NCBI GenBank assembly: GCA_023431045.1 | Contig: JAEYXZ010000029.1 | Coordinates: 1-32,228 of the forward strand | Direction: 5' to 3' | DNA from: Bacillota bacterium | GTDB lineage: Bacteria; Bacillota_I; Bacilli_A; Acholeplasmatales; Acholeplasmataceae | DNA length: 32,228 nucleotides | Shown here: in pieces, positions 14,983 through 23,116 of the stretch | How positions within the stretch are numbered: the first letter of the stretch is position 1 | Layout: every line of letters starts with the position of its first letter | Notes under the pieces: generated by a model | Seen by the model: the letters and a program-made list of their open reading frames with translations, nothing else | What the model was told of the DNA's origin: nothing | Databases searched by the model: none | Translations under genes and position numbers: made by a program

Positions 14983-15891
14983 CTAAATGACGAATTCTTC
15001 TAGTTTACTCAAAATATTTATTGCATCCTTTTTATACCATTCGGGATATTTAGGATCATCAATCGATCGTTTAATCTGTTCATTATATTGAGTATTCTTT
15101 TGTTTTAAAAGAATGGTTAAGGCATTTCTTAGGAGAATCGTTTTACCTTTCCATGAGTATGCATGTTTTCCATACTTTTCTAAGAATTCACGATTGGATA
15201 AATCGAATAAATCTTGGATTATGACATAGGCAGTTGGTTTTGCTTTAAAGTCATCAACACGTATTTTATTCACGCCTTTATTATATGGACAGACACGTTG
15301 GCATATGTCACAACCTAAAAGTAGGCTGTTTTTATCAATTTCATAATCGGTTAGTGATCTTTTTTCTTGGTTGTAACCACTAATACATTGATCCCAATTA
15401 AACCCATTATCGAGTGCCCCAACTGGGCATGCTTTAATACATATGGTGCAATCTCCGCAGGAATCGTTATTTTCAACAATGACTTCAGGAAATTTTTCCT
15501 TCGTTAAAACTAGTCCAATAAAGAAATAACTACCGAGTGCTTTATTAATCATTAAGTTATTCTTGCCATGAAACGCTAAACCGGTCATCTCCAAGCATTT
15601 TCTCTCATTAATGGTGTGATTGTCAACAAGTGCTTTATAATCGATTTCAAGGTCTTTTAATGACTCATGCATTAAACTCTTCATCACATCATGATAGTCA
15701 TAACCATAGGTATACATCGATGCCGTTAATCGATCCTTTTCATGTTTTAAATAGACATTAGGATACCCAAGACCAACAACAAAAATCGATTCATAGCCAA
15801 TTAAATTGATATCAAATCGCTTTTTTAGATAGCGGTCAGAGTCAATCACTCCAACGAAGTCAAATGCTTCTTTTAGTCTTTCATATACCAT
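14983..15891 (-). CDS. queG: Epoxyqueuosine reductase, short form
   Basis: QueG reduces epoxyqueuosine to queuosine in the tRNA anticodon loop, using cobalamin and two [4Fe-4S] clusters. The first Cys set is C145, C148, C151 and C155 (CGDCTICIKACP); the second is C169 with C194, C197 and C201 (GCDICQRVCPYNKG). The catalytic-acid Asp is in VDNHTINER (D90), followed by GLAFHGKNNLMINKALGSYFF for cofactor binding. At 302 residues it is shorter than typical QueG (~380 in Bacillus). The N-terminus lacks ~45 residues and the C-terminal HEAT-like region is cut down, though WKGKTILLRNALTILL is still seen. An extended -10 (TGGTATAAT) lies 28 bases upstream. The identity is good; full activity is not proven. 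Confidence 0.87.
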   Translation of the reverse strand: MVYERLKEAFDFVGVIDSDRYLKKRFDINLIGYESIFVVGLGYPNVYLKHEKDRLTASMYTYGYDYHDVMKSLMHESLKDLEIDYKALVDNHTINERKCLEMTGLAFHGKNNLMINKALGSYFFIGLVLTKEKFPEVIVENNDSCGDCTICIKACPVGALDNGFNWDQCISGYNQEKRSLTDYEIDKNSLLLGCDICQRVCPYNKGVNKIRVDDFKAKPTAYVIIQDLFDLSNREFLEKYGKHAYSWKGKTILLRNALTILLKQKNTQYNEQIKRSIDDPKYPEWYKKDAINILSKLEEFVI

Positions 15892-15918
15892 TTTTTATAC
15901 ACATCTTTCACACGCTTA

Positions 15919-15927
15919 ATTATACCA
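15919..15927 (-). promoter_or_regulatory. Extended -10 promoter for queG-GNAT
   Basis: On the minus strand TGGTATAAT (15927-15919) is an extended -10 element. No convincing -35 is present; upstream is the terminator of the aldo/keto reductase gene. Confidence 0.5.
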
Positions 15928-15940
15928 TGAGAAGTTTAAC

Positions 15941-15979
15941 AAAAAGGCTTATCATCTTAAAGTTTAGGATGAGTAAGCC
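15941..15979 (-). terminator. Terminator of the aldo/keto reductase gene
   Basis: On the minus strand GGCTTACTCATC pairs with GATGATAAGCC (one bulge), followed by TTTTTG. It lies 14 bases after the reductase stop codon. Confidence 0.85.
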
Positions 15980-15992
15980 CTTAGTAATAGTT

Positions 15993-16796
15993 TTATTGAG
16001 ATAAGGATAGTAAGTAGTTTAAATCGTTTCGATCGATTCTAAAGTCAACCATCTTATTCATCTTAATATATTCTTCATGGGTTGATTTTGGTAACGGTAA
16101 GGTACCTAATTCAAGACAGAAACGGATACATAATTGAGCAGGTGTTACTTGGTATTTATCCGCCATTTGGATGATTTCTGGTTTCTTAATAAGTTTACCT
16201 GTTGCAAGTGGTGAATATGCTTCAACAAAAATATCTTGTTCAATACACCATGCTCTAAGTTCATTTTGTGGGTATCCAACAAAGACTGGAATCTGATTGA
16301 CAAAAGGAATAAAATTGGTTGCATCAATGATTGCTTTCAAATGATTAATCTCAAAGTTTGAAACACCAATACTTCTGACCTTTTGATCTTGGTAAAGTTT
16401 AATGAAAGCTTTCCATGTTTCAATATTTTGTTTTGTATAATCGCCTTTGGTATCATGCCATGGCCATGGTGCATGGATTAAATATAAGTCAAGATACTCA
16501 AAACCTAATCTTTGAAGCGATGCTTCATAATGGGATAATGCTTCTTGATAACCTTTAATTTCAGCTGGAAGTTTACTGGTAATAAAAAGTTCTTCTCTTG
16601 GAATTTTAGAATCTTTGATTGCTCTACCAACTTCCGATTCATTTCCGTATGCTTCAGCAGTATCAATATGACGATACCCATGCTTTAATGCAAGCATTGT
16701 TGATTCGTATGCATTGGTTGTTATCTGCCATGTTCCAAAGCCGATTTTTGGTATTTCTACACCATTTCTTAATTGATAATATTCATTTATAATCAT
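15993..16796 (-). CDS. Aldo/keto reductase
   Basis: A NADPH-dependent (beta/alpha)8-barrel reductase acting on aldehydes or ketones. The catalytic tetrad is visible: Asp and Tyr in HIDTAEAYGNE, Lys in FITSKLP and His in YLIHAPWP. The cofactor blocks RSIGVSNFEINHL and YSPLATGKL are present, and the closing PLPKSTHEEYIKMN is typical. The frame extends to an ATG at 16859, but a promoter (TTGATG-16-TATAAT) lies inside that extension and its residues are not family-like. The start is therefore taken at 16796 (MIINEYYQLRNGVEIPKIGFGTWQ). No clear ribosome site precedes it. It stands alone, divergent from the DUF1836 gene. Confidence 0.9.
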   Translation of the reverse strand: MIINEYYQLRNGVEIPKIGFGTWQITTNAYESTMLALKHGYRHIDTAEAYGNESEVGRAIKDSKIPREELFITSKLPAEIKGYQEALSHYEASLQRLGFEYLDLYLIHAPWPWHDTKGDYTKQNIETWKAFIKLYQDQKVRSIGVSNFEINHLKAIIDATNFIPFVNQIPVFVGYPQNELRAWCIEQDIFVEAYSPLATGKLIKKPEIIQMADKYQVTPAQLCIRFCLELGTLPLPKSTHEEYIKMNKMVDFRIDRNDLNYLLSLSQ

Positions 16797-16838
16797 TAAT
16801 CTATGCGTTTCATACACACTTTTACTGATAAAACACAC

Positions 16839-16866
16839 ATTATATAAAAGCCTTCTCACGCATCAA
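16839..16866 (-). promoter_or_regulatory. Promoter of the aldo/keto reductase gene
   Basis: On the minus strand TTGATG (16866-16861) and TATAAT (16844-16839) are 16 bases apart. Initiation near 16832 leaves a leader of about 36 bases and decides the start codon choice. Confidence 0.65.
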
Positions 16867-16964
16867 ATATCATTGGATCTAAACCGATTGATTGAAGCAA
16901 TTCAATTGATATAGTTTAATATACGTGTTAACATGGTTTGTCAAACTAGATGGAGGTACTACTT

Positions 16965-17516
16965 ATGGATCACACCATTCAAACTTGGACATTAGGTATT
17001 CAAAAAATTAAACTCCCTCGTTGGGATGACTTACCTGATATCGAACTATACATTGATCAAGCATTAAGTTATGTCAATAAAGAACTACAGATGGTTTTCC
17101 TACGAAACGAAAATCAAAAAGATGACATCGTGACCGCTTCAATGATTAATAACTACGTCAAGAATAAAATCATGAGATCACCAACCAAGAAAAAGTATCG
17201 TCGTGCTCATCTAGCTTTTATCATTACGATTACAATTCTTAAGCATGTCGGTAGTTTAAATGATGTTAGTCATGGTATTTCACACTTAACAACCGCACTT
17301 GGAGTTAGTGATGCTTATAATTCGTTCATCACTTATTTAGAAAATGCTCTTAGAACAGCAAGTAAGGAACTAGAGGGTAATCCAGACCCAAGTTACTACC
17401 TTACTCAAGTATCAGTTGATCTACTTCCGCTTAAAACTGCAACCATAGCGTTTGTCTCTGTGATGTTGTCTAATTATTTGTTCTCCAAAAATATTAAAGA
17501 AGCTAAAGGAGCTTAA
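16965..17516 (+). CDS. DUF1836 family protein (putative DNA-binding)
   Basis: A 183-residue protein from the chosen start. It shows the family marks LPRWDDLPDIELYIDQALSYVNKEL, then ITASMINNYVK-like (TASMINNYVKNKIM) and KKKYRRAHLAFIITITILKHVGSL, which form a MerR-like helix-turn-helix. The first ATG (16950) overlaps the ribosome site itself. GGAGGT at 16952-16957 is correctly spaced for ATG 16965, so that start is used. The gene is two bases from degV and forms an operon with it, a pairing also common in other Bacillota. The biological role is unknown. Confidence 0.82.
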   Translation: MDHTIQTWTLGIQKIKLPRWDDLPDIELYIDQALSYVNKELQMVFLRNENQKDDIVTASMINNYVKNKIMRSPTKKKYRRAHLAFIITITILKHVGSLNDVSHGISHLTTALGVSDAYNSFITYLENALRTASKELEGNPDPSYYLTQVSVDLLPLKTATIAFVSVMLSNYLFSKNIKEAKGA

Positions 17517-17518
17517 CC

Positions 17519-18370
17519 ATGAAAGAAAAAATTGCTATACTCGCTGATTCTGGTTCAGATATTAATTCTGTTAAACCAGGATCCCCTTTATTTATACTGC
17601 CATTAAGAATTGTCATCGATGGTAAAGAGTTTATTGATAAAAAGGAGATTTCTCTAAAGGAAGTCTTAAGTCAAATCGATCATAAGAAAGTAACAACTTC
17701 ATTACCAAGTCCTAAGGACATAGAAGAAACTTTTGACTTGATTAAAGAAAAAGGATACACTCATGTCATTTGTATACCTATTTCTAAGGGATTAAGCGGA
17801 ACGATGAATGTGATTCGTACCGTTGCAGAAAGTTATAAAAACCTTGTTATTCATATGATTGATACTAAAAACATTAGTATGGCTAGTGGTTATAGTTCAC
17901 TTGAAGCATTAGAATGGATTAAAGAAGGAAAAGACTTTAATACTATCATTGACTTAATTAATAGTCGTCTTCATTTGAAAAAAGTATTTTTCACCGTTGA
18001 TAACCTCGTTTACTTAAAACGTGGTGGTCGTATCGGATTAGTCTCAGCAACCATTGCCGATCTATTAAAAATCAAACCAGTTATTTCGTGTAATGAACAT
18101 GGCGTTTACCATACAGTTAAAAAACAACGTGGTTATCAACACGCTGTTGATCAAATTATTGAACAAGTTAAACACTTTGTTGGCGATCATGAGAGTTATG
18201 ATTTGTCCTTAATGAATAGTGATACTAAGTTGGATCTTACTGAACTAACAACAAGAATAAAGGCACAATTACCTAAAATCAATCAATTTAGTATTTCAAA
18301 CATCACACCAGCACTAGCAATCCATACCGGTCCTGAAGCCTTAGGTATTGCTGTATCAATTATTAAGTAA
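17519..18370 (+). CDS. DegV family fatty-acid-binding protein
   Basis: A 283-residue cytosolic lipid-binding protein. DegV/FakB proteins hold a fatty acid that FakA kinase phosphorylates for phospholipid synthesis. The start IAILADSGSDI carries the family D-S-x-D signature, followed by TSLPSP, ISKGLSGTMNVIR, DTKNISMASG and YLKRGGRIG, all lipid- and phosphate-site motifs. It ends with HTGPEALGIAV, which contains the conserved H-x-G-P. It has an AAAGGAG ribosome site and its own terminator. No fakA is nearby, so substrate and partner are inferred from the family. Confidence 0.92.
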   Translation: MKEKIAILADSGSDINSVKPGSPLFILPLRIVIDGKEFIDKKEISLKEVLSQIDHKKVTTSLPSPKDIEETFDLIKEKGYTHVICIPISKGLSGTMNVIRTVAESYKNLVIHMIDTKNISMASGYSSLEALEWIKEGKDFNTIIDLINSRLHLKKVFFTVDNLVYLKRGGRIGLVSATIADLLKIKPVISCNEHGVYHTVKKQRGYQHAVDQIIEQVKHFVGDHESYDLSLMNSDTKLDLTELTTRIKAQLPKINQFSISNITPALAIHTGPEALGIAVSIIK

Positions 18371-18397
18371 TTTATAATTATTTATATATTTAATAAG

Positions 18398-18430
18398 AAT
18401 GCTGCACTTATGTGTCGCATTTTTATTTTA
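18398..18430 (+). terminator. Terminator of the DUF1836-degV operon
   Basis: AATGCTGCAC / GTGTCGCATT form a stem with one mismatch around a TTAT loop, followed by TTTTATTTTA. Confidence 0.8.
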
Positions 18431-18473
18431 TTATCCTTTATAATGGATTTATATACGATTAGGGAGTTGTTTA

Positions 18474-19190
18474 ATGAAAAGATTTTTGCAAATTATGAAA
18501 TGGTTCTTTATTATCACTGATTCACTTCTTATCATTTTGATTGGTGCACTTTCTATTTATACCATTGATGCATATAAACCACTTGATGAGATGTATGATG
18601 CCATTGATGCTCTTGATACCGACACACTTGAGGTCGTTGAGTATTTTGATGTACATATCATTACACCAACAAATCCGATTGCAAACATTATCATTATCCC
18701 TGGAGGCAAAGTTTATACAGAAAGTTATTTGTACTTGGCTTATTTACTGGCTTTAGAGGGTTATCAAGTACATCTTACTAAAGCACTCTTTCATCTTGCT
18801 ATTTTAACTCCGACTTATACCGAGAAATTCTTATCGAGTGATATAGATAATATATTAATTGGTCATACATTAGGAGGAACTGTTGCTAGCCTTATTGCAT
18901 CAGGTAATAACCATGTTGAACAATTGATTCTTCTAGCAAGTTATTCAACAGGAAAAGTGACACAAGATGTTTTACTTATTACTGCAGAATTTGACCTTGT
19001 GTTAAATGAAGATAGTTATACAGACAATTTGGATAATTATACGAACTATGAAGAACAAGTTATTCTAGGTGGAAATCATGCTGGTTTTGGATGGTATGGA
19101 TATCAACAAGGTGACGGAGTATCAACAATTACAATAATGAATCAACAACAAGAGACAGTCAACTTAATTCTAGATTTTCTAAATACTTGA
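18474..19190 (+). CDS. Membrane-anchored alpha/beta hydrolase with Thr at the nucleophile position
   Basis: A 238-residue protein with one N-terminal membrane helix (about residues 9-31), so the domain probably faces outward. It has an alpha/beta hydrolase layout: IIIIPGGKV as the oxyanion-loop strand, then the nucleophile elbow GHTLGG, the acid D174 (TAEFDLVL) and the base H202 (GGNHAGFGWYG). In the elbow the nucleophile is Thr132 (ACA, 18867-18869) instead of Ser; one base change from TCA explains it. The rest of the triad looks intact. A TATAAT (18439-18444) and AGGGAG ribosome site precede it and a terminator follows. It may be weakly active, inactive or a binding protein; the substrate is unknown. 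Confidence 0.8.
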   Translation: MKRFLQIMKWFFIITDSLLIILIGALSIYTIDAYKPLDEMYDAIDALDTDTLEVVEYFDVHIITPTNPIANIIIIPGGKVYTESYLYLAYLLALEGYQVHLTKALFHLAILTPTYTEKFLSSDIDNILIGHTLGGTVASLIASGNNHVEQLILLASYSTGKVTQDVLLITAEFDLVLNEDSYTDNLDNYTNYEEQVILGGNHAGFGWYGYQQGDGVSTITIMNQQQETVNLILDFLNT

Positions 19191-19224
19191 TAACATAAAT
19201 TAAATAATCAAATAAAAATTCTTT

Positions 19225-19252
19225 AAAGGTATCCTTCGATACCTTTTTCTTT
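19225..19252 (+). terminator. Terminator of the hydrolase gene
   Basis: AAAGGTATC / GATACCTTT form a 9-pair stem with a CTTC loop, followed by TTCTTT on the plus strand. Confidence 0.9.
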
Positions 19253-19312
19253 ATATACTTCTATCGACAATTATTAATTTATTGAATTCAATGATTGTTT
19301 TTATTGAAAGAT

Positions 19313-19341
19313 AAAAAAAGAAGCGTTATTAACGCTTCTTT
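19313..19341 (-). terminator. Terminator downstream of tRNA-Arg
   Basis: AAAGAAGCGTT / AACGCTTCTTT form an 11-pair stem with a 3-base loop. The minus strand continues in T after the stem. It lies 12 bases after the CCA end of tRNA-Arg. Confidence 0.92.
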
Positions 19342-19353
19342 GGTAGATTGAAG

Positions 19354-19430
19354 TGGCGACTGAAGAGGGATTCGAACCCCCGACCGACAGCTTAGAAGGC
19401 TGTTGCTCTATCCAGCTGAGCTATTCAGTC
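19354..19430 (-). tRNA. tRNA-Arg (anticodon TCT)
   Basis: A 77-base tRNA with acceptor stem GACTGAA/TTCAGTC and an encoded CCA. The D-arm AGCTCAGCTGGATAGAGC is present. The anticodon stem ACAGC/GCTGT holds loop CTTCTAA, anticodon TCT, reading AGA and AGG. The T-arm GGGGGTTCGAATCCCTC is present. AGA is a common Arg codon in AT-rich genomes. It has its own TATAAT 20 bases upstream and a strong terminator downstream. Confidence 0.97.
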
Positions 19431-19431
19431 A

Positions 19432-19478
19432 TTTACTTTCGCACTGACTATTATAACTTAATTGAATGCGAAAGTAAA
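19432..19478 (-). promoter_or_regulatory. tRNA-Arg promoter enclosed in a 12-base inverted repeat
   Basis: TTTACTTTCGCA (19432-19443) and TGCGAAAGTAAA (19467-19478) form a perfect 12-pair inverted repeat around a 23-base loop. On the minus strand the upstream arm starts with TTTACT (-35-like), and TATAAT (19455-19450) lies in the loop 17 bases further on. Start of transcription falls near 19443, at the beginning of the second arm. The second arm ends one base before the mature tRNA. Confidence 0.65.
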
Positions 19479-19486
19479 GGTAAATT

Positions 19487-21298
19487 TTACTCATCAAATT
19501 GACTATTGTAAAGTTCTGAGTAAAAACCATTTTGTTGGAGTAATGACTCGTGATTTCCTTGCTCAATAATGTTACCATTTCGCATCACGAAAATCATATC
19601 TGCATTTTTAATGGTTGATAAACGATGGGCGATAACAAAACTGGTTCTGCCTTCCATTAATTTATCCATCGCACGTTGAATTAAGATTTCAGTTCTTGTA
19701 TCAACACTCGATGTTGCCTCATCTAAAATCAACATTGGTTTATCTGCAAGCATTGCTCTTGAGATTGTTATTAACTGTCTTTGACCTGCGGATATATTCA
19801 TACCATCTTCTGCGAGATGGAAATGATAATTATCTTGGAGACTATGGATAAAGTGGTGAGTTTGAGCTGCTTTTGTTGCATCTTCTACTTGTTCTGTGGT
19901 AGCTTCTTCGGTTCCATATTTAATATTTTCTAAGACAGTGCCGTCAAAAATCCAAGTATCTTGTAAGACCATTCCAAATAGAGCACGGACATCATCACGT
20001 TTTAATTCTTTAATGTCAACACCATCAATCAAGATGCGTCCACTTTGTATTTCATAAAATCTCATTAATAAGTTAACCATTGTTGTTTTACCAGCACCGG
20101 TTGGACCAACGATTGCAACCGTCTGACCAGGTTTAACCTCAGCTGAGAAGCCCTTAATAACTTCAGTTCCTTCAATATAACTGAAATGGACATTTTCAAA
20201 GACGACATGTCCTTTAACACTTTCAAGTTTAGTTTCTTTATGACTTTCATCAGGTTCAGATTCTGCATCAAGCAAGAAGAATATTCTTTCTGCTGCTGCA
20301 GCTGTCTGTTGAAGTACTGTTGCTGTTTGACCGATTGCTTGGATCGGTTGAGCTACTTGTCTTGAATATTGTACATAAGTATAAATGAATCCGATTTTAA
20401 CAAGACCAGCAATCACTAAATAACCACCAACTCCAGCAATACCGATATAAGCAAGGTTTGCAAAAAAGAATTGGACTGGAATCATGATTGAGGAAATGAA
20501 TTGACTCTTCCATGTCGTTTCATAAATTCGGTTATTAATTTCTTCGAATTCAAGTTTAGCTTGCTTTTGATGGTTAAACACTTTGACGACTTGATGACCA
20601 TGGAATACTTCTTCAATATGTCCATTCATGTCACCATTATTCATCGCTGCTTGTCTGAAGTACTTTTGTGAAATTTTGATGAAGTTTGCAGCCACAACCA
20701 ATGAGATAACAACACTTAAAGTCGTGATTAACCCAAGTGGCCAAGATAAGACAAACATAATGACTAAGATTGCAGTCACCAGTGTAAAGGATCTAAATAT
20801 TTCAGAGATACTTTGCGTTAATGTTTGATTAATTGTGTCAACATCATTGGTGACACGAGAGAGTACATCACCAAATTTATATTTATCAAAAAAGGATAAC
20901 GGTAGTGTGTTTATCTTATCCGCTAAATCCACACGCATTTGATAGGTTAATCTTTGTGTAATACCAATGAGTGAGAATCCTTGTAGGAAGTTTAGTGTTG
21001 ATGATAAAAAAGCACTCACCATTGTGACGATTAAGATTTCATAAAGTCCTGCACTATAGATTCCAGGAATGATTTCAACGATATCACTTTGGCCTTGCCA
21101 GATTTGATATACTGAGGTTAAAGCTAAACCTGATAGCATTGGCGTTAAAACGGTTAATAAAGCCGCTATAACGGCCATTAAACCAGAGAGAATGATAATC
21201 CACCAGTAACGTCTTAAATAGCCTAAAAGGCGTTTCATTGTGCCTTTGAAGTCGGCTGGTTTTTGTGAGAGGAAACGACCACCATGATTACGGTTCAT
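19487..21298 (-). CDS. Heterodimeric ABC exporter subunit with the catalytic ATP site
   Basis: A 603-residue half-transporter with six membrane helices (about 30-310) and a C-terminal ATPase. Walker A is GPTGAGKTT (398-406), Walker B LILDE with catalytic Glu E527, and the switch His is in IAHRLST. The signature is the non-standard NISAGQ (501-506). Paired with the 584-residue partner it completes one normal and one degenerate ATP site, as in BmrCD, LmrCD and TM287/288 multidrug exporters. The start overlaps the partner's TGA (ATGA). It is the second gene of the operon, 57 bases before tRNA-Arg. The substrate is unknown; drugs or lipids are typical. Confidence 0.93.
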   Translation of the reverse strand: MNRNHGGRFLSQKPADFKGTMKRLLGYLRRYWWIIILSGLMAVIAALLTVLTPMLSGLALTSVYQIWQGQSDIVEIIPGIYSAGLYEILIVTMVSAFLSSTLNFLQGFSLIGITQRLTYQMRVDLADKINTLPLSFFDKYKFGDVLSRVTNDVDTINQTLTQSISEIFRSFTLVTAILVIMFVLSWPLGLITTLSVVISLVVAANFIKISQKYFRQAAMNNGDMNGHIEEVFHGHQVVKVFNHQKQAKLEFEEINNRIYETTWKSQFISSIMIPVQFFFANLAYIGIAGVGGYLVIAGLVKIGFIYTYVQYSRQVAQPIQAIGQTATVLQQTAAAAERIFFLLDAESEPDESHKETKLESVKGHVVFENVHFSYIEGTEVIKGFSAEVKPGQTVAIVGPTGAGKTTMVNLLMRFYEIQSGRILIDGVDIKELKRDDVRALFGMVLQDTWIFDGTVLENIKYGTEEATTEQVEDATKAAQTHHFIHSLQDNYHFHLAEDGMNISAGQRQLITISRAMLADKPMLILDEATSSVDTRTEILIQRAMDKLMEGRTSFVIAHRLSTIKNADMIFVMRNGNIIEQGNHESLLQQNGFYSELYNSQFDE

Positions 21299-23049
21299 AT
21301 ACCAAGTTCCTCCTTCGATAATTGTGACTGTGCGATTTCTAGATAAACATCACACGATTGAATAAGTTCATCATGTGTACCTATACCAACAACCTCACCT
21401 TTTTCAAGGACGACAATGCGGTCTGCATGTCTAATGGTGTTGATTCGTTGGGCAACAACAAGTATGGTTGCATCAATGTGTTCATTTAATGCTTGACGAA
21501 GTGCTTTATCAGTCTTATAGTCAAGTGCTGAGAAAGAATCATCAAAAATATAAATGTTTGGTTTTTTAGCAATTGCTCGAGCGATTGAAAGACGTTGTCT
21601 TTGACCGCCAGATACGTTGGTTCCACCTTGGGTTATTTCTGATTGATAACTATCTTCAAATTCTGTAATAAACTTGTGTGCTTGAGCAATAGATGCTGCC
21701 TCAATCACGTCTTCAATGTTCGCATCTTCACGACCAAACTTAATGTTGCTTTCGATTGTTCCTTTAAATAGAATACCCTTTTGAGGAACATATCCAATAT
21801 GTTTTAAATAAGTTTCTTGTCGATAACGTCTAATATCAATACCATCAACTAAAACTTCACCATCGGTTGGATCATAAAAACGTGGTACTAAATTAATTAA
21901 GGTCGATTTACCACTTCCGGTTGACCCAATAAATGCAGTCATTTTACCCGCTTCAGCTTTGAAGTTGATATTCTTTAAGACTGGCTCATCTGCATCAGGA
22001 TATCGGAAAGTCACGTTTCTAAATTCAACTTCTCCCATAAAATGTTCTGGGATATCTAGTGGTTCACTTGGATCTTTAATCGCAACTTCAGCATCAATAA
22101 CACTCATGACTCTATTACCAGAAATAGCGGCTCTAGGGATCATTGTAATAATCATTGTAATCATCATGAAGTTCATGATGGTTTGTGTACCATATTGAAT
22201 CATGGCTGTTAAATCACCTTGTTGGAAATCAGAACCAACCGATAAAATGCCCCATTCAATCGAAAAATAAATCATTGCAGCGGTAGTTAGTTGCATGATT
22301 AAGCCCATCATTGGCCACATCGCCGTAAACAATCTGTTAACAAAAATATTTCTTTCCATCGATTCTTTAGCAACGACTTTTGATTTTTCTGCTTGGACTT
22401 TCTGCGTGTTAAATGCACGAACGACTCTAAGTCCACTTAAGTTCTCACGAGTTACTAAATTCATTCTATCAATCAGTTTTTGGATGAGTTTGAATTTAGG
22501 TAATGCAATCGCCCATAATATGGCTAAAATACCAACAACAGCAATAATCGTAAAGATTAATATGGTTGAAATGGTTGGTTGGGTATAATAAGCCATCACC
22601 ATTGCACCGATTGCCATAAATGGTTGCATAACGACCATTCGAAGTAGCATCGCTACCGTTCCTTGTAACGATTGAATATCATTGGTTGCACGAGTAATGA
22701 GTGATGATGTTGTGAATTGATCCATTTCATTCATTGAGAATAATTGGACTTTTTCATAAAGTGCGTGTCGAAGATCTTGTGCAAATCTTGCTGCAGTTTT
22801 GGATTCAAAATACCCAGAGGTAATAATCACAATAATTCCACCAATGGTTGAGACACTCATCCAGATGACATTTAAGATGATTGAATCGTATTTTGCTTGT
22901 TCAGTTAATGCTGGATTGGATAAGTCATTCAATAAATTACCTAAAAACATTGGTAAAGCTAAGTTTAAAACAGCTCTAATTGCTACCAATAAAAAGATAA
23001 ATAAGACACTCCAAATATAGGGTTTTAAATAACGAAATGATTTAATCAT
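21295..23049 (-). CDS. Heterodimeric ABC exporter subunit with degenerate ATP site
   Basis: A 584-residue half-transporter with six membrane helices (about 10-305) and a C-terminal ATPase. Walker A is GSTGSGKST (375-383) and the signature is canonical VSGGQ (479-483). Walker B reads IFDDSF, with Asp504 in place of catalytic Glu, and the switch His is replaced by Gln534 (VVAQRINTI). This is the TM287-like degenerate half. It pairs with the next gene, whose non-standard signature faces these residues. It is the first gene of the operon, behind a TATAAT and a 16-base palindrome. Confidence 0.93.
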   Translation of the reverse strand: MIKSFRYLKPYIWSVLFIFLLVAIRAVLNLALPMFLGNLLNDLSNPALTEQAKYDSIILNVIWMSVSTIGGIIVIITSGYFESKTAARFAQDLRHALYEKVQLFSMNEMDQFTTSSLITRATNDIQSLQGTVAMLLRMVVMQPFMAIGAMVMAYYTQPTISTILIFTIIAVVGILAILWAIALPKFKLIQKLIDRMNLVTRENLSGLRVVRAFNTQKVQAEKSKVVAKESMERNIFVNRLFTAMWPMMGLIMQLTTAAMIYFSIEWGILSVGSDFQQGDLTAMIQYGTQTIMNFMMITMIITMIPRAAISGNRVMSVIDAEVAIKDPSEPLDIPEHFMGEVEFRNVTFRYPDADEPVLKNINFKAEAGKMTAFIGSTGSGKSTLINLVPRFYDPTDGEVLVDGIDIRRYRQETYLKHIGYVPQKGILFKGTIESNIKFGREDANIEDVIEAASIAQAHKFITEFEDSYQSEITQGGTNVSGGQRQRLSIARAIAKKPNIYIFDDSFSALDYKTDKALRQALNEHIDATILVVAQRINTIRHADRIVVLEKGEVVGIGTHDELIQSCDVYLEIAQSQLSKEELGI

Positions 23050-23083
23050 TGGGTTCTACTCTTTCTAATTTTTACTAAAAATA

Positions 23084-23112
23084 ATTATAACACTAAATAG
23101 GATTAATCCTAT
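23084..23112 (-). promoter_or_regulatory. ABC exporter promoter with palindromic candidate operator
   Basis: On the minus strand TATAAT lies at 23089-23084. A perfect palindrome ATAGGATTAATCCTAT (23097-23112) covers the -35 zone, where no TTGACA is seen. As RNA it could fold as a 6-pair hairpin after the trmK stop and act as a weak terminator; both uses are possible. Confidence 0.5.
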
Positions 23113-23116
23113 GCTT

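Noticed and set aside
16797..16859. N-terminal extension of the aldo/keto reductase to ATG 16859
   Set aside because: The extra residues are unlike the family and contain the likely -10 of the gene's own promoter.
16950..16964. ATG 16950 as start of the DUF1836 gene
   Set aside because: That ATG overlaps the GGAGGT ribosome site, which is properly spaced for ATG 16965.
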